From Flagellimonas zhangzhouensis (GTDB taxonomy: Bacteria > Bacteroidota > Bacteroidia > Flavobacteriales > Flavobacteriaceae), in NCBI RefSeq assembly GCF_900102925.1, contig NZ_FNKI01000006.1, forward strand, positions 1-64,000: a stretch of DNA of 64,000 nt. Reading direction: 5' to 3'. Below, piece after piece: positions 44,492-53,959 of this stretch (position 1 is the stretch's first letter; each line of letters starts with the position of its first letter). Under the pieces are notes generated by a model that searched no databases, was not told the origin of the DNA, and saw nothing but the letters and a program-made list of their open reading frames with translations. The position numbers were made by a program, and so were the translations under genes.

Positions 44492-45988
44492 ATGAAAAAA
44501 GCCATACTGCTAGCTTCATTATTTTCTGCATTTTCATTTTATGCCCAAGATGATGTAGCCATAAAGTCGCAAGTCGCCGATGCCATCAACGAGCTTCGGG
44601 ATTTTATTTCCATACCAAACGATGCCCTCAATCCTGATGATATCGACAGAAACATTAATTGGCTAAAGCGCAAATTTGGAGAACGTGGTTTCAATACAGC
44701 TGTTTTGGAAACAGAAAATCTACCCTTGTTTTTTGCTGCATTACCGATGAATACCGAAAAACCAACGGTATTGATCTATATGCATTTGGATGGTCAATCT
44801 ATTGACCCAACAAAATGGGATCAACCTGACCCTTATGAGGTGGTTTTAAAAGCTCCTGAGGGTGATGGTTTTAAAACTATTTCTTGGGAAGAACTCAATG
44901 ATGACATCAATTATGATTGGCGCCTTTTTGGTCGTTCCACTTCAGATGACAAATCGCCCATTGTGATGTTGTTGAACACTATCGACCTTTTTAAAAATGA
45001 GGGTAAAGAAATCCCATTTAATGTAAAGGTGATTTTGGATAGTGAGGAAGAAAAAAGTAGTAAACCTTTACCTAAAGCAGTAAAAGAGTACCGTGATTTA
45101 TTGGAAGCTGACTTTTTAATGATTGTGGATGGTCCCGTTCATGCTTCGGAAAAACCAACGGTTGTGTATGGTTGTAGAGGAATCACTACGCTTTCATTGA
45201 CTACTTATGGTCCAATCAAACCTCAACACAGCGGCCATTATGGTAATTATGCGCCAAACCCTGGTTTCCAATTGGCCCAGTTATTGGCAACCATGAAAGA
45301 TAAAGATGGAAAGGTATTGATTCCAGGCTATTATGATGGCATCAATATAGACGAGTCCACTTTAAACATTTTAAAAAGTGTTCCTGACAGTGATGAAGCC
45401 ATTGCAGAAAAATTACAATTCAAAACCTCGGAAAAAGTAGGGAGTTTTTATCAAGAAGCGCTACAATATCCCTCTTTGAATATTAGAGGATTGGGCTCTG
45501 GATGGGTAGGTGCAAAAGCTAGAACCATTGTTCCCGAAAGTGCAACTGCTGAATTGGATTTGCGTTTGGTAGTGGAAAGCGATGGTACTAGATTGAAAAA
45601 ATTGGTAAAGGACCACATCGCAAAACAAGGATACAAAGTATTGGACCACGAGCCGAGCAAGGAAGAGCGCATGCAATTCGATAAAATCGTTCATGTAAGG
45701 GAAGGAAGTGTTACCGATGCTTTTAGAACTTCAATGGGCAACCCTTATGGTGTTTTCATCACAAAAACCATGAAAGAAACCTTTGGAGAGGATGTAATTC
45801 AAATTCGAACCATGGGCGGAACCGTTCCCATTGCACCATTCATCAACGAATTGAAAATCCCTGCATTTATTGTTCCTACTGTAAATCCAGATAACAACCA
45901 ACACAGTCCCAATGAAAATGTGAAAATTGGGCAACTAGCGTATGGAATTAAAATGTTTTACGGGGTGCTATCAACTCCGATGGAATAA
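44492..45988 (+). CDS. M20 family metallopeptidase, exported
   Basis: A 498-residue protein with a signal peptide (MKKAILLASLFSAFSFYAQ). Metal ligands are visible as YMHLDGQ (His98), RSTSDDKSP (Asp152) and DSEEEKSS (Glu184/185). A lid domain around 215-360 has CRGITTLSLTTYGP, and a late His is in NQHSPNENVKIGQ. The family comprises dipeptidases and aminoacylases; this long exported form is probably a periplasmic peptidase. It ends at a strong terminator. It may be the last gene of the trp transcript. Confidence 0.9.
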   Translation: MKKAILLASLFSAFSFYAQDDVAIKSQVADAINELRDFISIPNDALNPDDIDRNINWLKRKFGERGFNTAVLETENLPLFFAALPMNTEKPTVLIYMHLDGQSIDPTKWDQPDPYEVVLKAPEGDGFKTISWEELNDDINYDWRLFGRSTSDDKSPIVMLLNTIDLFKNEGKEIPFNVKVILDSEEEKSSKPLPKAVKEYRDLLEADFLMIVDGPVHASEKPTVVYGCRGITTLSLTTYGPIKPQHSGHYGNYAPNPGFQLAQLLATMKDKDGKVLIPGYYDGINIDESTLNILKSVPDSDEAIAEKLQFKTSEKVGSFYQEALQYPSLNIRGLGSGWVGAKARTIVPESATAELDLRLVVESDGTRLKKLVKDHIAKQGYKVLDHEPSKEERMQFDKIVHVREGSVTDAFRTSMGNPYGVFITKTMKETFGEDVIQIRTMGGTVPIAPFINELKIPAFIVPTVNPDNNQHSPNENVKIGQLAYGIKMFYGVLSTPME

Positions 45989-46002
45989 AAGAACTTCTAA
46001 CT

Positions 46003-46032
46003 AAAAAAGCCCCGAACTGTCGGGGCTTTTTT
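46003..46032. terminator. Terminator after the M20 peptidase / small lipoprotein
   Basis: The stem AAAAAAGCCCCGA/TCGGGGCTTTTTT has a 4-base loop. It lies between convergent stops (45988 plus, 46049 minus) and can serve both strands. Confidence 0.93.
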
Positions 46033-46048
46033 TGATAAATTATTTAGA

Positions 46049-46231
46049 CTATTCGTTATTGCTTTTCTTTTTCTGTTGGCCAGGGGCATACGCTTTGGCA
46101 CTTTTAGCTCCTGTTGCTTTTTTAACCTGACCTGGTGCAGTACTTCTTTTTACCGTACCATGGTTCACTTTACAAGATGTAAACATCGCAATAGAACATA
46201 ATACAATAGTAATCTTAAGTAAATTTCTCAT
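46049..46231 (-). CDS. Small hypothetical lipoprotein
   Basis: 60 residues. The lipoprotein signal is MRNLLKITIVLCSIAMFTSC (Cys20), followed by a basic, low-complexity tail with two APGQ-K motifs and ATGAKSAKAYAPGQQKKK. Similar short proteins in flavobacteria are sometimes labelled quinol oxidase subunit 4, but nothing here supports an oxidase role. The function is unknown. Confidence 0.7.
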   Translation of the reverse strand: MRNLLKITIVLCSIAMFTSCKVNHGTVKRSTAPGQVKKATGAKSAKAYAPGQQKKKSNNE

Positions 46232-46349
46232 GTTTTTGATTTAGGGATTTGGTTGAATGTAGTTATAACAACGAAAAAATCACGTTAAAATTGACCTAAA
46301 CCCCATATCATTTGATGAATAATGCTAAATAATTCATATTTCCATCAAA

Positions 46350-47063
46350 CTAGAAAAACTCTCGGTACTGCATTACCCTAAAATCCAAGGTGTTGAATTT
46401 GGGATTGACTTTTTTCAAATCTTTATACGCTTGCAAACTTCCCACGGCTCTATTGGCTGCTCCCGAGGGTCCAGTTAAAGAGACTGTTGTAATTGTTCTC
46501 GACTGCCTGCCCATGCCGCAGGCGGGCGCTCGAACTGACAAAGAATTAGAAGTGACAGGTAACTCCAACTGATGAATTCGTGGCACTTCATCAGAAATCA
46601 CATCCAATTTTAAACCATGTTCTTTGAGTTGTCTTCTAAAGAAATATTCTGGACCGTTTTTACTATTGCCACCTGTGAACAACAATGTTTCAATATTTGG
46701 ATGTTTTTGAAGATATCCCACCAAATCGCGCAGTTCTACATTTTGCATTCCCAAATCGGAAGCATCGATTTTTTCGCGTTCGGCACTTTGCACAATGTCG
46801 CAAACACCAATTTTATTTTTTATTAAAAAGTGTTTTCGTTGTTGAATGGCCTCATGGGTGTTTTCATATTTGAGTCCCAAATCAAAGATTCGGTCCAAAA
46901 TGGGCCATAACATGCCATTGCAACTGCCGTAGCAAAAATCAACATCCTCATCCTTTAATTCTCCTGTGGTAAAACGAGGTGGTGGTAGCGTACCCACAAT
47001 CAACTTGGTGGCCTCTTCCAATAAAAATGGCTCGTATGGATGAATGTGTTGAAAGAGTTTCAA
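46350..47063 (-). CDS. Uracil-DNA-glycosylase-like family protein with a repeat insertion
   Basis: A 237-residue protein. LIVGTLPPPRF (motif-A position of the UDG fold, about 22-32), FCYGSCNGMLWPILDRI, NKIGVCDIVQSAERE and LLFTGGNSKNGPEYFF follow the UDG-superfamily pattern, and the C-terminal SLTGPSGAANRAVGSLQAYKD fits motif B. A 45-base hairpin repeat (46495-46539) lies in frame just before motif B and encodes the odd segment SVRAPACGMGRQSR. Whether the protein is active is open. The family call is moderate. Confidence 0.65.
   Translation of the reverse strand: MKLFQHIHPYEPFLLEEATKLIVGTLPPPRFTTGELKDEDVDFCYGSCNGMLWPILDRIFDLGLKYENTHEAIQQRKHFLIKNKIGVCDIVQSAEREKIDASDLGMQNVELRDLVGYLQKHPNIETLLFTGGNSKNGPEYFFRRQLKEHGLKLDVISDEVPRIHQLELPVTSNSLSVRAPACGMGRQSRTITTVSLTGPSGAANRAVGSLQAYKDLKKVNPKFNTLDFRVMQYREFF
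46495..46539 (-). repeat. Hairpin repeat inside the glycosylase-like gene
   Basis: On the minus strand: GTCAGTTCGAGCGC, then a nested CCGCCTGCGGCATGGGCAGG hairpin, then CAGTCGAGAAC. This matches the left half of the trpF-type element (GTCATTTCGAGC...GTCGAGAAA) with a second hairpin in its loop. It is 45 bases, a multiple of three, and leaves the gene open. Confidence 0.7.
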
Positions 47064-47128
47064 GTTTAAAGTGGAGAGTTTTAAGTATCAAGTTCAAAAG
47101 AACAAACTATTAAAAAGAGAGAATCCAC

Positions 47129-47198
47129 GTCATGCTGAACTCGTTTCAGCATCACATAAATAAAATTTTATGAGACCCCGAAACAAGTTCGGGGTGAC
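47129..47198 (+). repeat. Double-hairpin element downstream of ppc
   Basis: The left hairpin has arms ATGCTGAA/TTCAGCAT after GTCA. After a 20-base A/T spacer, the right hairpin has arms ACCCCGAA/TTCGGGGT with an ACAAG loop, followed by GAC. It lies 17 bases past the ppc stop and may also stabilise or end that transcript. Confidence 0.78.
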
Positions 47199-47215
47199 CT
47201 TATACTATATTATGG

Positions 47216-49762
47216 TTAAGCAGAGTTTCTACTTGCATTAATGTTTCCGTAAAGCGAACGCGTTACAATCTTTTCATACAATTCCTTAAACTCAGAATTC
47301 TGGGTGATATGGTACAAGGCGTTTTGCTGAATCACCAACAAAGGCAACACAATCTTCTCACGGATTTTTACGGACTCCCTTGAAATGGCCTCATCTTCCA
47401 TTAAAATCTTAAGACCAGAAATCTGTAACAACATCTTTTTAGAAAGTTCGAATTCGTCGTGAAGTATATTCCAGAAATCTCCAAATTCAGGATCGTCTTT
47501 CATGTAGCTTGTCAATTGGAAATTGGTTTTCGCCAAAGACATCATACTGTTCAACATCAAAGCTTTGAAAAATGGCACTTCTTTGTACAATTTTTTCACT
47601 TCGCTCAGTCGACCCTCCTCTTTCAATTGTTGGATAGCTGTACCCAAACCAAAATAACCTGGCACATTTTGTTTCAATTGGCTCCAAGATCCCACAAAGG
47701 AAATTGCCCTTAAATCGGACAAGGTCAATTTTGCTTTATTGCCACGCTTTCCTGGTCTACTTCCAATATTGGCCTTCGTGTAATATTTTAAAGTACTTCG
47801 GTTTTCTAAGTACGGGATAAACTTATCATGCTGTTTTAGCCCATCGTATTTATCGAAACTCAATTCAGAAAGCTCTTCTATCAATTTACGTTGGGCTGAA
47901 GAAATCACCAATTCCTTACCAAAAAGATTATTGCTCAAACCTGCAGTCAGCAATTGTTCCGAGTTATGGATGAATTGCTCTTTTGTACCATAGGTACTGG
48001 TAATGGTTTGCCCTTGAATGGTGAGTTGAATTTCGTGATTCGCCACATCTTTTGTTTGTGCAGCGTAGAATCTATGGGTTTTACCACCACCCCTTGCAGG
48101 TGGTCCTCCCCTACCGTCAAAAAATATGGCAGCGATTCCATTTTTCTTGCAGACTTTACTCAAGGTTTCCTTTGTTTTTAAAATAGACCAGTTGGCTTTT
48201 AAATATCCGCCATCTTTGGTCCCATCGGAGAAACCAAGCATAATGGTGTGCACATCATTTCTGCGCTCCAAGTGTTTTCTGTATTTTGGAATATCAAACA
48301 AGGTTTGCATCACTTCTTCGGAAGCATCCATTCCTTTCATGGTTTCGAATAAAGGAACAATATCGAAAGTGATGTCCTTTTCGTCCCATCCGCACCATCT
48401 GAACAATCCATAAACAAAGAGAACGGCAAAAATATCTTCGGAGTTACTGATGATATAGCGGTTACAACCATCTTCCCCATTCTTTTCTTGAATGGCCTTT
48501 AAATTTTGAATGTTGGCAATGGTATCCTGTACAATTTCCTCATCAAAATCTTTTGGGTTGAGTTTATAGTCCTTTTGCAATAATTGCTGCACCAAATCCT
48601 TTTCTTTCAACTCAGCCAAAGATTCCTTGATAACGCCCTGTTTTTTCAGTACAGTTTCAACTACCAAGAAATGTTTGCTATGATCTTGACGAATATCCAA
48701 GGTAGCGAAGTGCGTTTTAAAGATGTGAACCTTATCAATAAATTGGTCCAACTCATCCAGATACAATTCGTGGTAATGCTCTATCAATTGCTCACGAACT
48801 GCATTTAAATGTTCTATAATTCCAGCGTAGGAAATTGGTGCATTCGGGTCGAACATGGCGAGGTATAGTTTATCGCTCAGAGCATTAAGGTCTTCTTGCA
48901 TGCTTTTGAACGTAAGCTTTTTACGAAGTTCCTTTAATTCATTGTAGTAGCACTTCATCAAGGTCAATCGAAGTTCATCGGCTACTTGTTTGGTGATATC
49001 AGCGGTCACAAAGGGGTTTCCATCTCGGTCACCACCTGGCCAGAATCCAAGTTTCATGAGATTGTAATTCTCAAACTTTTCATCTTTGATGTTGTTCTTT
49101 ACATATTGGTACAAATCCCCAACTGCATCATAATAGGTATTCCTCAAAATATAGATGATGTTTTTGGCCTCATCCAACGGAGTAGGCTTTTTGGCATTCA
49201 CCAAAGAGGTCAATCCCAATTGTTGAAGCGTTACATCAATATCGTGAAGCCTATCTTCGTCAATAAGGCTTCGCAATTCAGCAATAATATCTAAAACAGC
49301 AGGGGTATAAAACTGCGTAGGGTGCGCTGTAAGAACAATTCGTGCGCTGAATGTGGACAGTTTCTTGGATACCTTGTCCCAGTTTTTGGTGCGATTCACC
49401 AATTCAAAATAATCAGGAATGGTCAACGAAGTGCTGTACTCCTGAAGTTTCGGAAATGCCGAATCTTCAACACTATCATACAACACCACCTGACGTTCCA
49501 CATATTGCACAATGCGGAACATAAAATCCAATCGCTCACGCTCATCTTGAATATTGGCAAAGTTGGAAAAGAACACATCCAAAATTTCTTGGGGCTCCTT
49601 ACCATCTTTCAATCCCTTTTCGCATTGATCCAACAAAAGTGGAATCAAAATCCCCACATTTTCAATGTTCTTGTAGGGTAAACTCAAGAAAAGACTGTTG
49701 TAGATATTGAATTTATTGGTTACCGATTTTTTAAACTCTTCTAACCGTTTAGACTGTTGCAT
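47216..49762 (-). CDS. ppc: Phosphoenolpyruvate carboxylase
   Basis: An 848-residue enzyme that makes oxaloacetate from PEP and bicarbonate. The catalytic motif VLTAHPTQF is near 144-152; KLGFWPGGDRDGNPFV and MLGFSDGTKDGGYLKAN are present; the glycine-rich loop FDGRGGPPARGGGKTH is near 545-560; and GSRPGKRG is followed by FVGSWSQLKQNVPGYFGLGTA. The C-terminus reads NINASRNSA rather than the classical Q-N-T-G end, in keeping with a Bacteroidota-type enzyme. It is transcribed alone. Confidence 0.95.
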   Translation of the reverse strand: MQQSKRLEEFKKSVTNKFNIYNSLFLSLPYKNIENVGILIPLLLDQCEKGLKDGKEPQEILDVFFSNFANIQDERERLDFMFRIVQYVERQVVLYDSVEDSAFPKLQEYSTSLTIPDYFELVNRTKNWDKVSKKLSTFSARIVLTAHPTQFYTPAVLDIIAELRSLIDEDRLHDIDVTLQQLGLTSLVNAKKPTPLDEAKNIIYILRNTYYDAVGDLYQYVKNNIKDEKFENYNLMKLGFWPGGDRDGNPFVTADITKQVADELRLTLMKCYYNELKELRKKLTFKSMQEDLNALSDKLYLAMFDPNAPISYAGIIEHLNAVREQLIEHYHELYLDELDQFIDKVHIFKTHFATLDIRQDHSKHFLVVETVLKKQGVIKESLAELKEKDLVQQLLQKDYKLNPKDFDEEIVQDTIANIQNLKAIQEKNGEDGCNRYIISNSEDIFAVLFVYGLFRWCGWDEKDITFDIVPLFETMKGMDASEEVMQTLFDIPKYRKHLERRNDVHTIMLGFSDGTKDGGYLKANWSILKTKETLSKVCKKNGIAAIFFDGRGGPPARGGGKTHRFYAAQTKDVANHEIQLTIQGQTITSTYGTKEQFIHNSEQLLTAGLSNNLFGKELVISSAQRKLIEELSELSFDKYDGLKQHDKFIPYLENRSTLKYYTKANIGSRPGKRGNKAKLTLSDLRAISFVGSWSQLKQNVPGYFGLGTAIQQLKEEGRLSEVKKLYKEVPFFKALMLNSMMSLAKTNFQLTSYMKDDPEFGDFWNILHDEFELSKKMLLQISGLKILMEDEAISRESVKIREKIVLPLLVIQQNALYHITQNSEFKELYEKIVTRSLYGNINASRNSA

Positions 49763-49936
49763 GTATTGTTTGTGTTAGTGTTAAAAACAGACGAACACCC
49801 AAAGGTCGTGATTAATGTGTAACCAATGGGTTAAATTTAAGGGTATCACAATTTTAGGTATAAGGCGTTTCTATCTTAACACCCAAACCCAATTGTCACT
49901 AACAACTTAAAGATTACTTTGGATTTTACCAAAGAT

Positions 49937-50698
49937 TTATCGGACGAAAACGGGCTGGTTTTCCTTTAGGGTGTGCTCTTCACTAAAAAGGTAACCGTCG
50001 TAATTGAAGTTTTTAATATCGTCCAAGGTCTTAGCGTCAGAATCCAAGATGTAGCGCACCATAGATCCACGTGCTTTTTTGGCAAAGAAGCTGATGATCT
50101 TCAACTTGTCGTTTTTCCAATCTTTAAAGATTGGGGTGATCACAGGAACTTTCAATTTCTTGGTATCGATTGCGTTGAAGTATTCATTACTGGCCAAGTT
50201 CACAAACAACTCACCATCTTCCAATTCATTGTTTAAATGGGCGGTCAATTGTGTTTTCCAGAAGTCGTACAAGTTCTTTTTTCTTCCTATTTTCAATTGT
50301 GTTCCCATTTCCAAGCGGTAGGGCTGAATTAAATCCAAAGGCTTTAACACACCATACAATCCTGATAAAATTCTGAGGGTTTCCTGAAGTTGATCTAGTT
50401 TTTCCTCTGGAATGGTGTAGGCATCCAAACCTTGGTACACATCACCATTAAAAGCATAAACTGCTGGCCTAGCATTTTCTGGAGTGAAAGGTGGCTCAAA
50501 TTGTTGATTGCGCTCCCAGTTCAGTTCAGCCAACTTATCGGAAATGGACATCAGCTCACTCAATGCCTTTGGTTTCTTCTTTTTCAGCACCGCATTCAGC
50601 TTTTCGGATTGCTCCAAAAATTCGGGCTGTGTAAATTTTGATGTTGGTAAGGCTGTTTCAAAATCCAACGACTTGGCTGGAGAGATCACAATTTTCAT
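49937..50698 (-). CDS. yaaA: YaaA family peroxide-stress protein
   Basis: 253 residues from [14 protein letters not shown]; an ATG two codons earlier at 50704 is also possible. The YaaA signatures are [54 protein letters not shown] and [15 protein letters not shown]. In E. coli YaaA limits free iron and DNA damage during peroxide stress. The gene stands alone, 174 bases after ppc and 89 before the pseudouridine synthase. Confidence 0.93.
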   Translation of the reverse strand: MKIVISPAKSLDFETALPTSKFTQPEFLEQSEKLNAVLKKKKPKALSELMSISDKLAELNWERNQQFEPPFTPENARPAVYAFNGDVYQGLDAYTIPEEKLDQLQETLRILSGLYGVLKPLDLIQPYRLEMGTQLKIGRKKNLYDFWKTQLTAHLNNELEDGELFVNLASNEYFNAIDTKKLKVPVITPIFKDWKNDKLKIISFFAKKARGSMVRYILDSDAKTLDDIKNFNYDGYLFSEEHTLKENQPVFVR

Positions 50699-50787
50699 AT
50701 GCATTTAAATTTCAGTAAAAATAAGTAGGAATTTGGGCTTCAAAAAGCATTTTCCAATGGTGTTTTCAATCTTAATATTAATGAAAA

Positions 50788-51822
50788 CTATGATTCATGA
50801 TGTTTAGAATAGCCACGCCATTTTTCAATACCGTTCACCATATCTTCTGGCAATTCTGAATCAAAACGCATGAACTCTCCTGTCACTGGATGTTCAAACC
50901 CTAAAGTTTTGGCATGCAAAGCTTGTCTGGGCAAAACCTTAAAGGTGTTTTCTACAAATTGCTTGTATTTGGTAAATGTGGTGCCTTTTAAAATTTTATC
51001 CCCACCGTAGCGCTCATCATTGAACAGTGTATGCCCAATGTATTTCATGTGCACCCGAATCTGATGGGTTCTTCCTGTTTCCAATTTGCAGGAGACCAAA
51101 GTCACATAGCCCAAACGTTCCAGCACTTTATAGTGGGTCACCGCTTCTTTCCCATCTTCCCCATTCGGAAAAACCACCATTTGAAGTCTGTTCTTAGGGT
51201 TTCGACCTATATGACCTTCAATGGTTCCTTCATCCTCTTCCACATTACCCCAAACCAAGGCAATATATTCACGCTCACTGGTTTTTTCAAAAAACTGTTG
51301 GGCCAAATGCGTCATCGCGGTTTCCGTTTTGGCAATCACCAACAAGCCCGTAGTGTCTTTATCAATTCGGTGTACCAAACCTGGGCGTTCTGAACTATTG
51401 TTGGGTAAATTCTCAAAATGGTAGACCAAAGCATTGATCAAGGTTCCCGAATAATTTCCATGACCTGGGTGCACTACCATCCCTGCGGGTTTGTTCACCA
51501 CCAAAAGAGAATCATCCTCGTACACTATATCCAACGGAATGTCCTCAGGAGTCAGTAAAAACTCATAAGGTGGGTGCTCGAACATCACTTTAACCTCATC
51601 ACCTGCTTTTACCTTATAGTTTTGTTTTACAACCTCGCCATTTACCCAAATATGACCTCGTTTGGCCGCTTGTTGGATCTTGTTTCGAGTAGCATTTTCG
51701 ATAAAATTCATCAAGAATTTATCAACGCGCAAAGGCTCCTGACCTTTTGAGGCCATGAACTTAAAATGCTCGTAGAGCTCGTCTTGCGACAACTCTTGGT
51801 TATCGTTATCCGAAATATCCAT
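50788..51822 (-). CDS. RluA/RluD family 23S rRNA pseudouridine synthase
   Basis: A 344-residue protein with an N-terminal S4 RNA-binding domain (about 31-85, LRVDKFLMNFIENATRNKIQ). The catalytic domain has VVNKPAGMVVHPGHGNYSGTLINAL and LVHRIDKDTTGLLV with catalytic Asp154. RTHQIRVHMKYIGHTLFNDERYG is the family C-terminal motif. It is probably RluD-like. It starts 2 bases after the PASTA-domain gene. Confidence 0.93.
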   Translation of the reverse strand: MDISDNDNQELSQDELYEHFKFMASKGQEPLRVDKFLMNFIENATRNKIQQAAKRGHIWVNGEVVKQNYKVKAGDEVKVMFEHPPYEFLLTPEDIPLDIVYEDDSLLVVNKPAGMVVHPGHGNYSGTLINALVYHFENLPNNSSERPGLVHRIDKDTTGLLVIAKTETAMTHLAQQFFEKTSEREYIALVWGNVEEDEGTIEGHIGRNPKNRLQMVVFPNGEDGKEAVTHYKVLERLGYVTLVSCKLETGRTHQIRVHMKYIGHTLFNDERYGGDKILKGTTFTKYKQFVENTFKVLPRQALHAKTLGFEHPVTGEFMRFDSELPEDMVNGIEKWRGYSKHHES

Positions 51823-51824
51823 GC

Positions 51825-52412
51825 TTAATTGGACTCTGCCTGAACCCTTGCACTTCCTGGAACAGTCCCGTTACCACAGATCAGTTCAACTTTGGAGGTC
51901 TTGGGCAATTTATCTCCAGGCTTAATGTATTTCCCTTTAAACTTCATGTTGTACACCATATCCTTACCCAACTCATCAATGTAAGTAACACGTTGCACAT
52001 CCAATCCTACTGCCTTAAGCATAGAAGCAGCATTTCGTTGGGTTACCTGAATAATATCTGGCACGGTCACCTTTTTATACCCTGATGGGTTAACGGTAAA
52101 ATATATTTTACGGTTGGATTTCACCTTGTTTCCCGCAGGTGGATTTTGGTCCAAAATGGAAAAACGTGGGTAATCGGGATTATATTCGGAAGAGTCCAAA
52201 ACTTGGTATCGCAAACCTGCATCCTCAACAGCTTTTCGCATTTCGGATACAGACATTTTGGAAAAATCGGGCACTTCTACAAATTCACCATGGTTGGTAG
52301 TACTGTTAAGCCATCGCAAAGACAGCATCACCAAAACAAGCACAGCCACGACCGCCAAGCCCAATTGAATCAAAAATGTCTTACTTTTTAAAAAGTTTAA
52401 AAAATTTTTCAT
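51825..52412 (-). CDS. PASTA domain membrane protein
   Basis: A 195-residue protein with one N-terminal membrane helix (FLIQLGLAVVAVLVLVMLSL, about 13-32) and two PASTA domains outside: about 42-108 (VEVPDFSKMSVSEMRKAVEDAGL...ILDQNPPAGNKVK) and 113-185 (VTVPDIIQVTQRNAASMLKAVGLDV). PASTA domains bind peptidoglycan fragments. No kinase or penicillin-binding domain is attached. It is co-transcribed with the pseudouridine synthase and divergent from ddl, which hints at a wall-related role (inference). Confidence 0.92.
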   Translation of the reverse strand: MKNFLNFLKSKTFLIQLGLAVVAVLVLVMLSLRWLNSTTNHGEFVEVPDFSKMSVSEMRKAVEDAGLRYQVLDSSEYNPDYPRFSILDQNPPAGNKVKSNRKIYFTVNPSGYKKVTVPDIIQVTQRNAASMLKAVGLDVQRVTYIDELGKDMVYNMKFKGKYIKPGDKLPKTSKVELICGNGTVPGSARVQAESN

Positions 52413-52489
52413 GTGGATTACCTTATCGGGACAAATATAGGAAAGCCAACCCTTTTTTCTTTACTTTGGCTTTGCGATATTTTGAACCA

Positions 52490-53464
52490 ATGAAAAAGAA
52501 CGTTGCCATCATCATAGGGGGCTACTCCAGTGAATACAATATTTCCATAAAGAGTGGAAATGTGGTCTTTAAGTATTTGGATAGAAGCAAATACAATCCT
52601 TATCGAATAATTATTACCAAAGAAAAATGGTACTATTTGGATGAAGAAAACAATGAGTTTTTATTGGAACGTTCCGATTTTAGTTTGCCATTGGATGGAA
52701 ATAAAATCAAGTTTGATTGTGTTTTCAATGCCATTCATGGCACCCCAGGTGAAGATGGATTAATGCAGGCTTATTTTGAGTTGTTGGGGATTCCACATAC
52801 CTCTTGCAACCATTACGAAGCCGCTCTAACTTTCAACAAAAGGGATTTATTGAGCGCCTTGAAACCCTACGGAATACCTTGTGCCACTTCCTATTTTATT
52901 AATAAGGGTCAATCTATTGATGAGGATGCCATTGCTGAAAAGGTAGGACTCCCTTGTTTTGTGAAAGCGAACAGAGCGGGAAGTAGCTACGGCGTTTCCA
53001 AAGTGTACAAAAAAGAAGAATTGGAGACCGCCATCGAGAATGCCTTTAAAGAGGACCACCAAGTTATTATTGAATCTTTTTTGGATGGCACCGAAGTTTC
53101 GATTGGGGTAATCACCTATAATAATGAAGTGAAAGTGTTACCCGCCACCGAGATTATTTCAGAAAACGATTTTTTCGATTTTGAAGCGAAATACATGGGT
53201 AAATCCCAAGAGATCACTCCTGCTCGAATTTCAGAAACTCAGGCAACCAATGTAAAAGAAAGGGCAGAATTTATTTATAAAGTGCTCGGCCTAAAAGGCT
53301 ACACCCGAAGTGAGTTTATTTTTATCGGGGCCGAACCTTATTTATTGGAGATCAATACCACTCCAGGACTTACCGAAGAAAGTTTGTTACCGCAACAAGC
53401 TCGAGAGGCTGGAATTTCTTTAGAAGCACTTTTTGACAGTGCCATAGAAGAAGCTTTACGATAG
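52490..53464 (+). CDS. ddl: D-alanine--D-alanine ligase
   Basis: 324 residues from MKKNVAIIIGGYSSEYNIS. An in-frame start at 52376 overlaps the PASTA gene on the other strand and was rejected. The ATP-grasp fold has FNAIHGTPGEDGLMQAYFELLGIPHTSC, LPCFVKANRAGSSYGVSKV, TEVSIGVITYN and LLEINTTPGLTEESLLPQQAREAGI (metal and substrate loop). It builds the D-Ala-D-Ala end of peptidoglycan. coaD follows by 36 bases. Confidence 0.96.
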   Translation: MKKNVAIIIGGYSSEYNISIKSGNVVFKYLDRSKYNPYRIIITKEKWYYLDEENNEFLLERSDFSLPLDGNKIKFDCVFNAIHGTPGEDGLMQAYFELLGIPHTSCNHYEAALTFNKRDLLSALKPYGIPCATSYFINKGQSIDEDAIAEKVGLPCFVKANRAGSSYGVSKVYKKEELETAIENAFKEDHQVIIESFLDGTEVSIGVITYNNEVKVLPATEIISENDFFDFEAKYMGKSQEITPARISETQATNVKERAEFIYKVLGLKGYTRSEFIFIGAEPYLLEINTTPGLTEESLLPQQAREAGISLEALFDSAIEEALR

Positions 53465-53500
53465 AAATCCGTATTTTTAAGAAACCAATTACCAAACCAC

Positions 53501-53959
53501 ATGAGACGCGCATTGTTCCCTGGTTCTTTTGACCCGCTAACCTTAGGTCATTCTGACATTATTCAAAGAGGTGTTACCCTTTTTGATGAACTCGTTATTG
53601 CTATAGGGATCAATGCTGACAAAAAATACATGTTCTCTTTGGAGGAAAGGGTTCAATTTATCAAAGAAGCCTTTAAAGATGAGCCCAAAATAAAAGTAAC
53701 TACTTACCAAGGCATGACGGTAGATTTCTGCAAAAAAATAGATGCCAATTTTATTTTAAGGGGACTTCGCAACCCTGCGGATTTTGAGTTTGAAAAGGCC
53801 ATTGCGCACACTAACCGTAAACTATCAGAAATTGAAACTGTGTTCTTGCTTACCTCTTCGGGTAAATCGTTTATTAGTTCTTCCATTGTTCGAGATGTCA
53901 TTAGAAATGGAGGCGATTACACTGGACTTGTTCCCGAAACCGTCATTGTAAAGAAATAA
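53501..53959 (+). CDS. coaD: Phosphopantetheine adenylyltransferase
   Basis: A 152-residue nucleotidyltransferase: MRRALFPGSFDPLTLGHSDII (T/HxGH motif), YQGMTVDFCKKIDANFILRGLRNPADFEFE and a C-terminal FISSSIVRDVIRNGG (ISSTxxR-type). It catalyses the fourth step of coenzyme A synthesis. It probably shares a transcript with ddl. Confidence 0.97.
   Translation: MRRALFPGSFDPLTLGHSDIIQRGVTLFDELVIAIGINADKKYMFSLEERVQFIKEAFKDEPKIKVTTYQGMTVDFCKKIDANFILRGLRNPADFEFEKAIAHTNRKLSEIETVFLLTSSGKSFISSSIVRDVIRNGGDYTGLVPETVIVKK

Noticed and set aside
46049..46231. Quinol oxidase subunit
   Set aside because: The 60-residue protein has one lipoprotein signal and a basic tail; nothing resembles an oxidase subunit.
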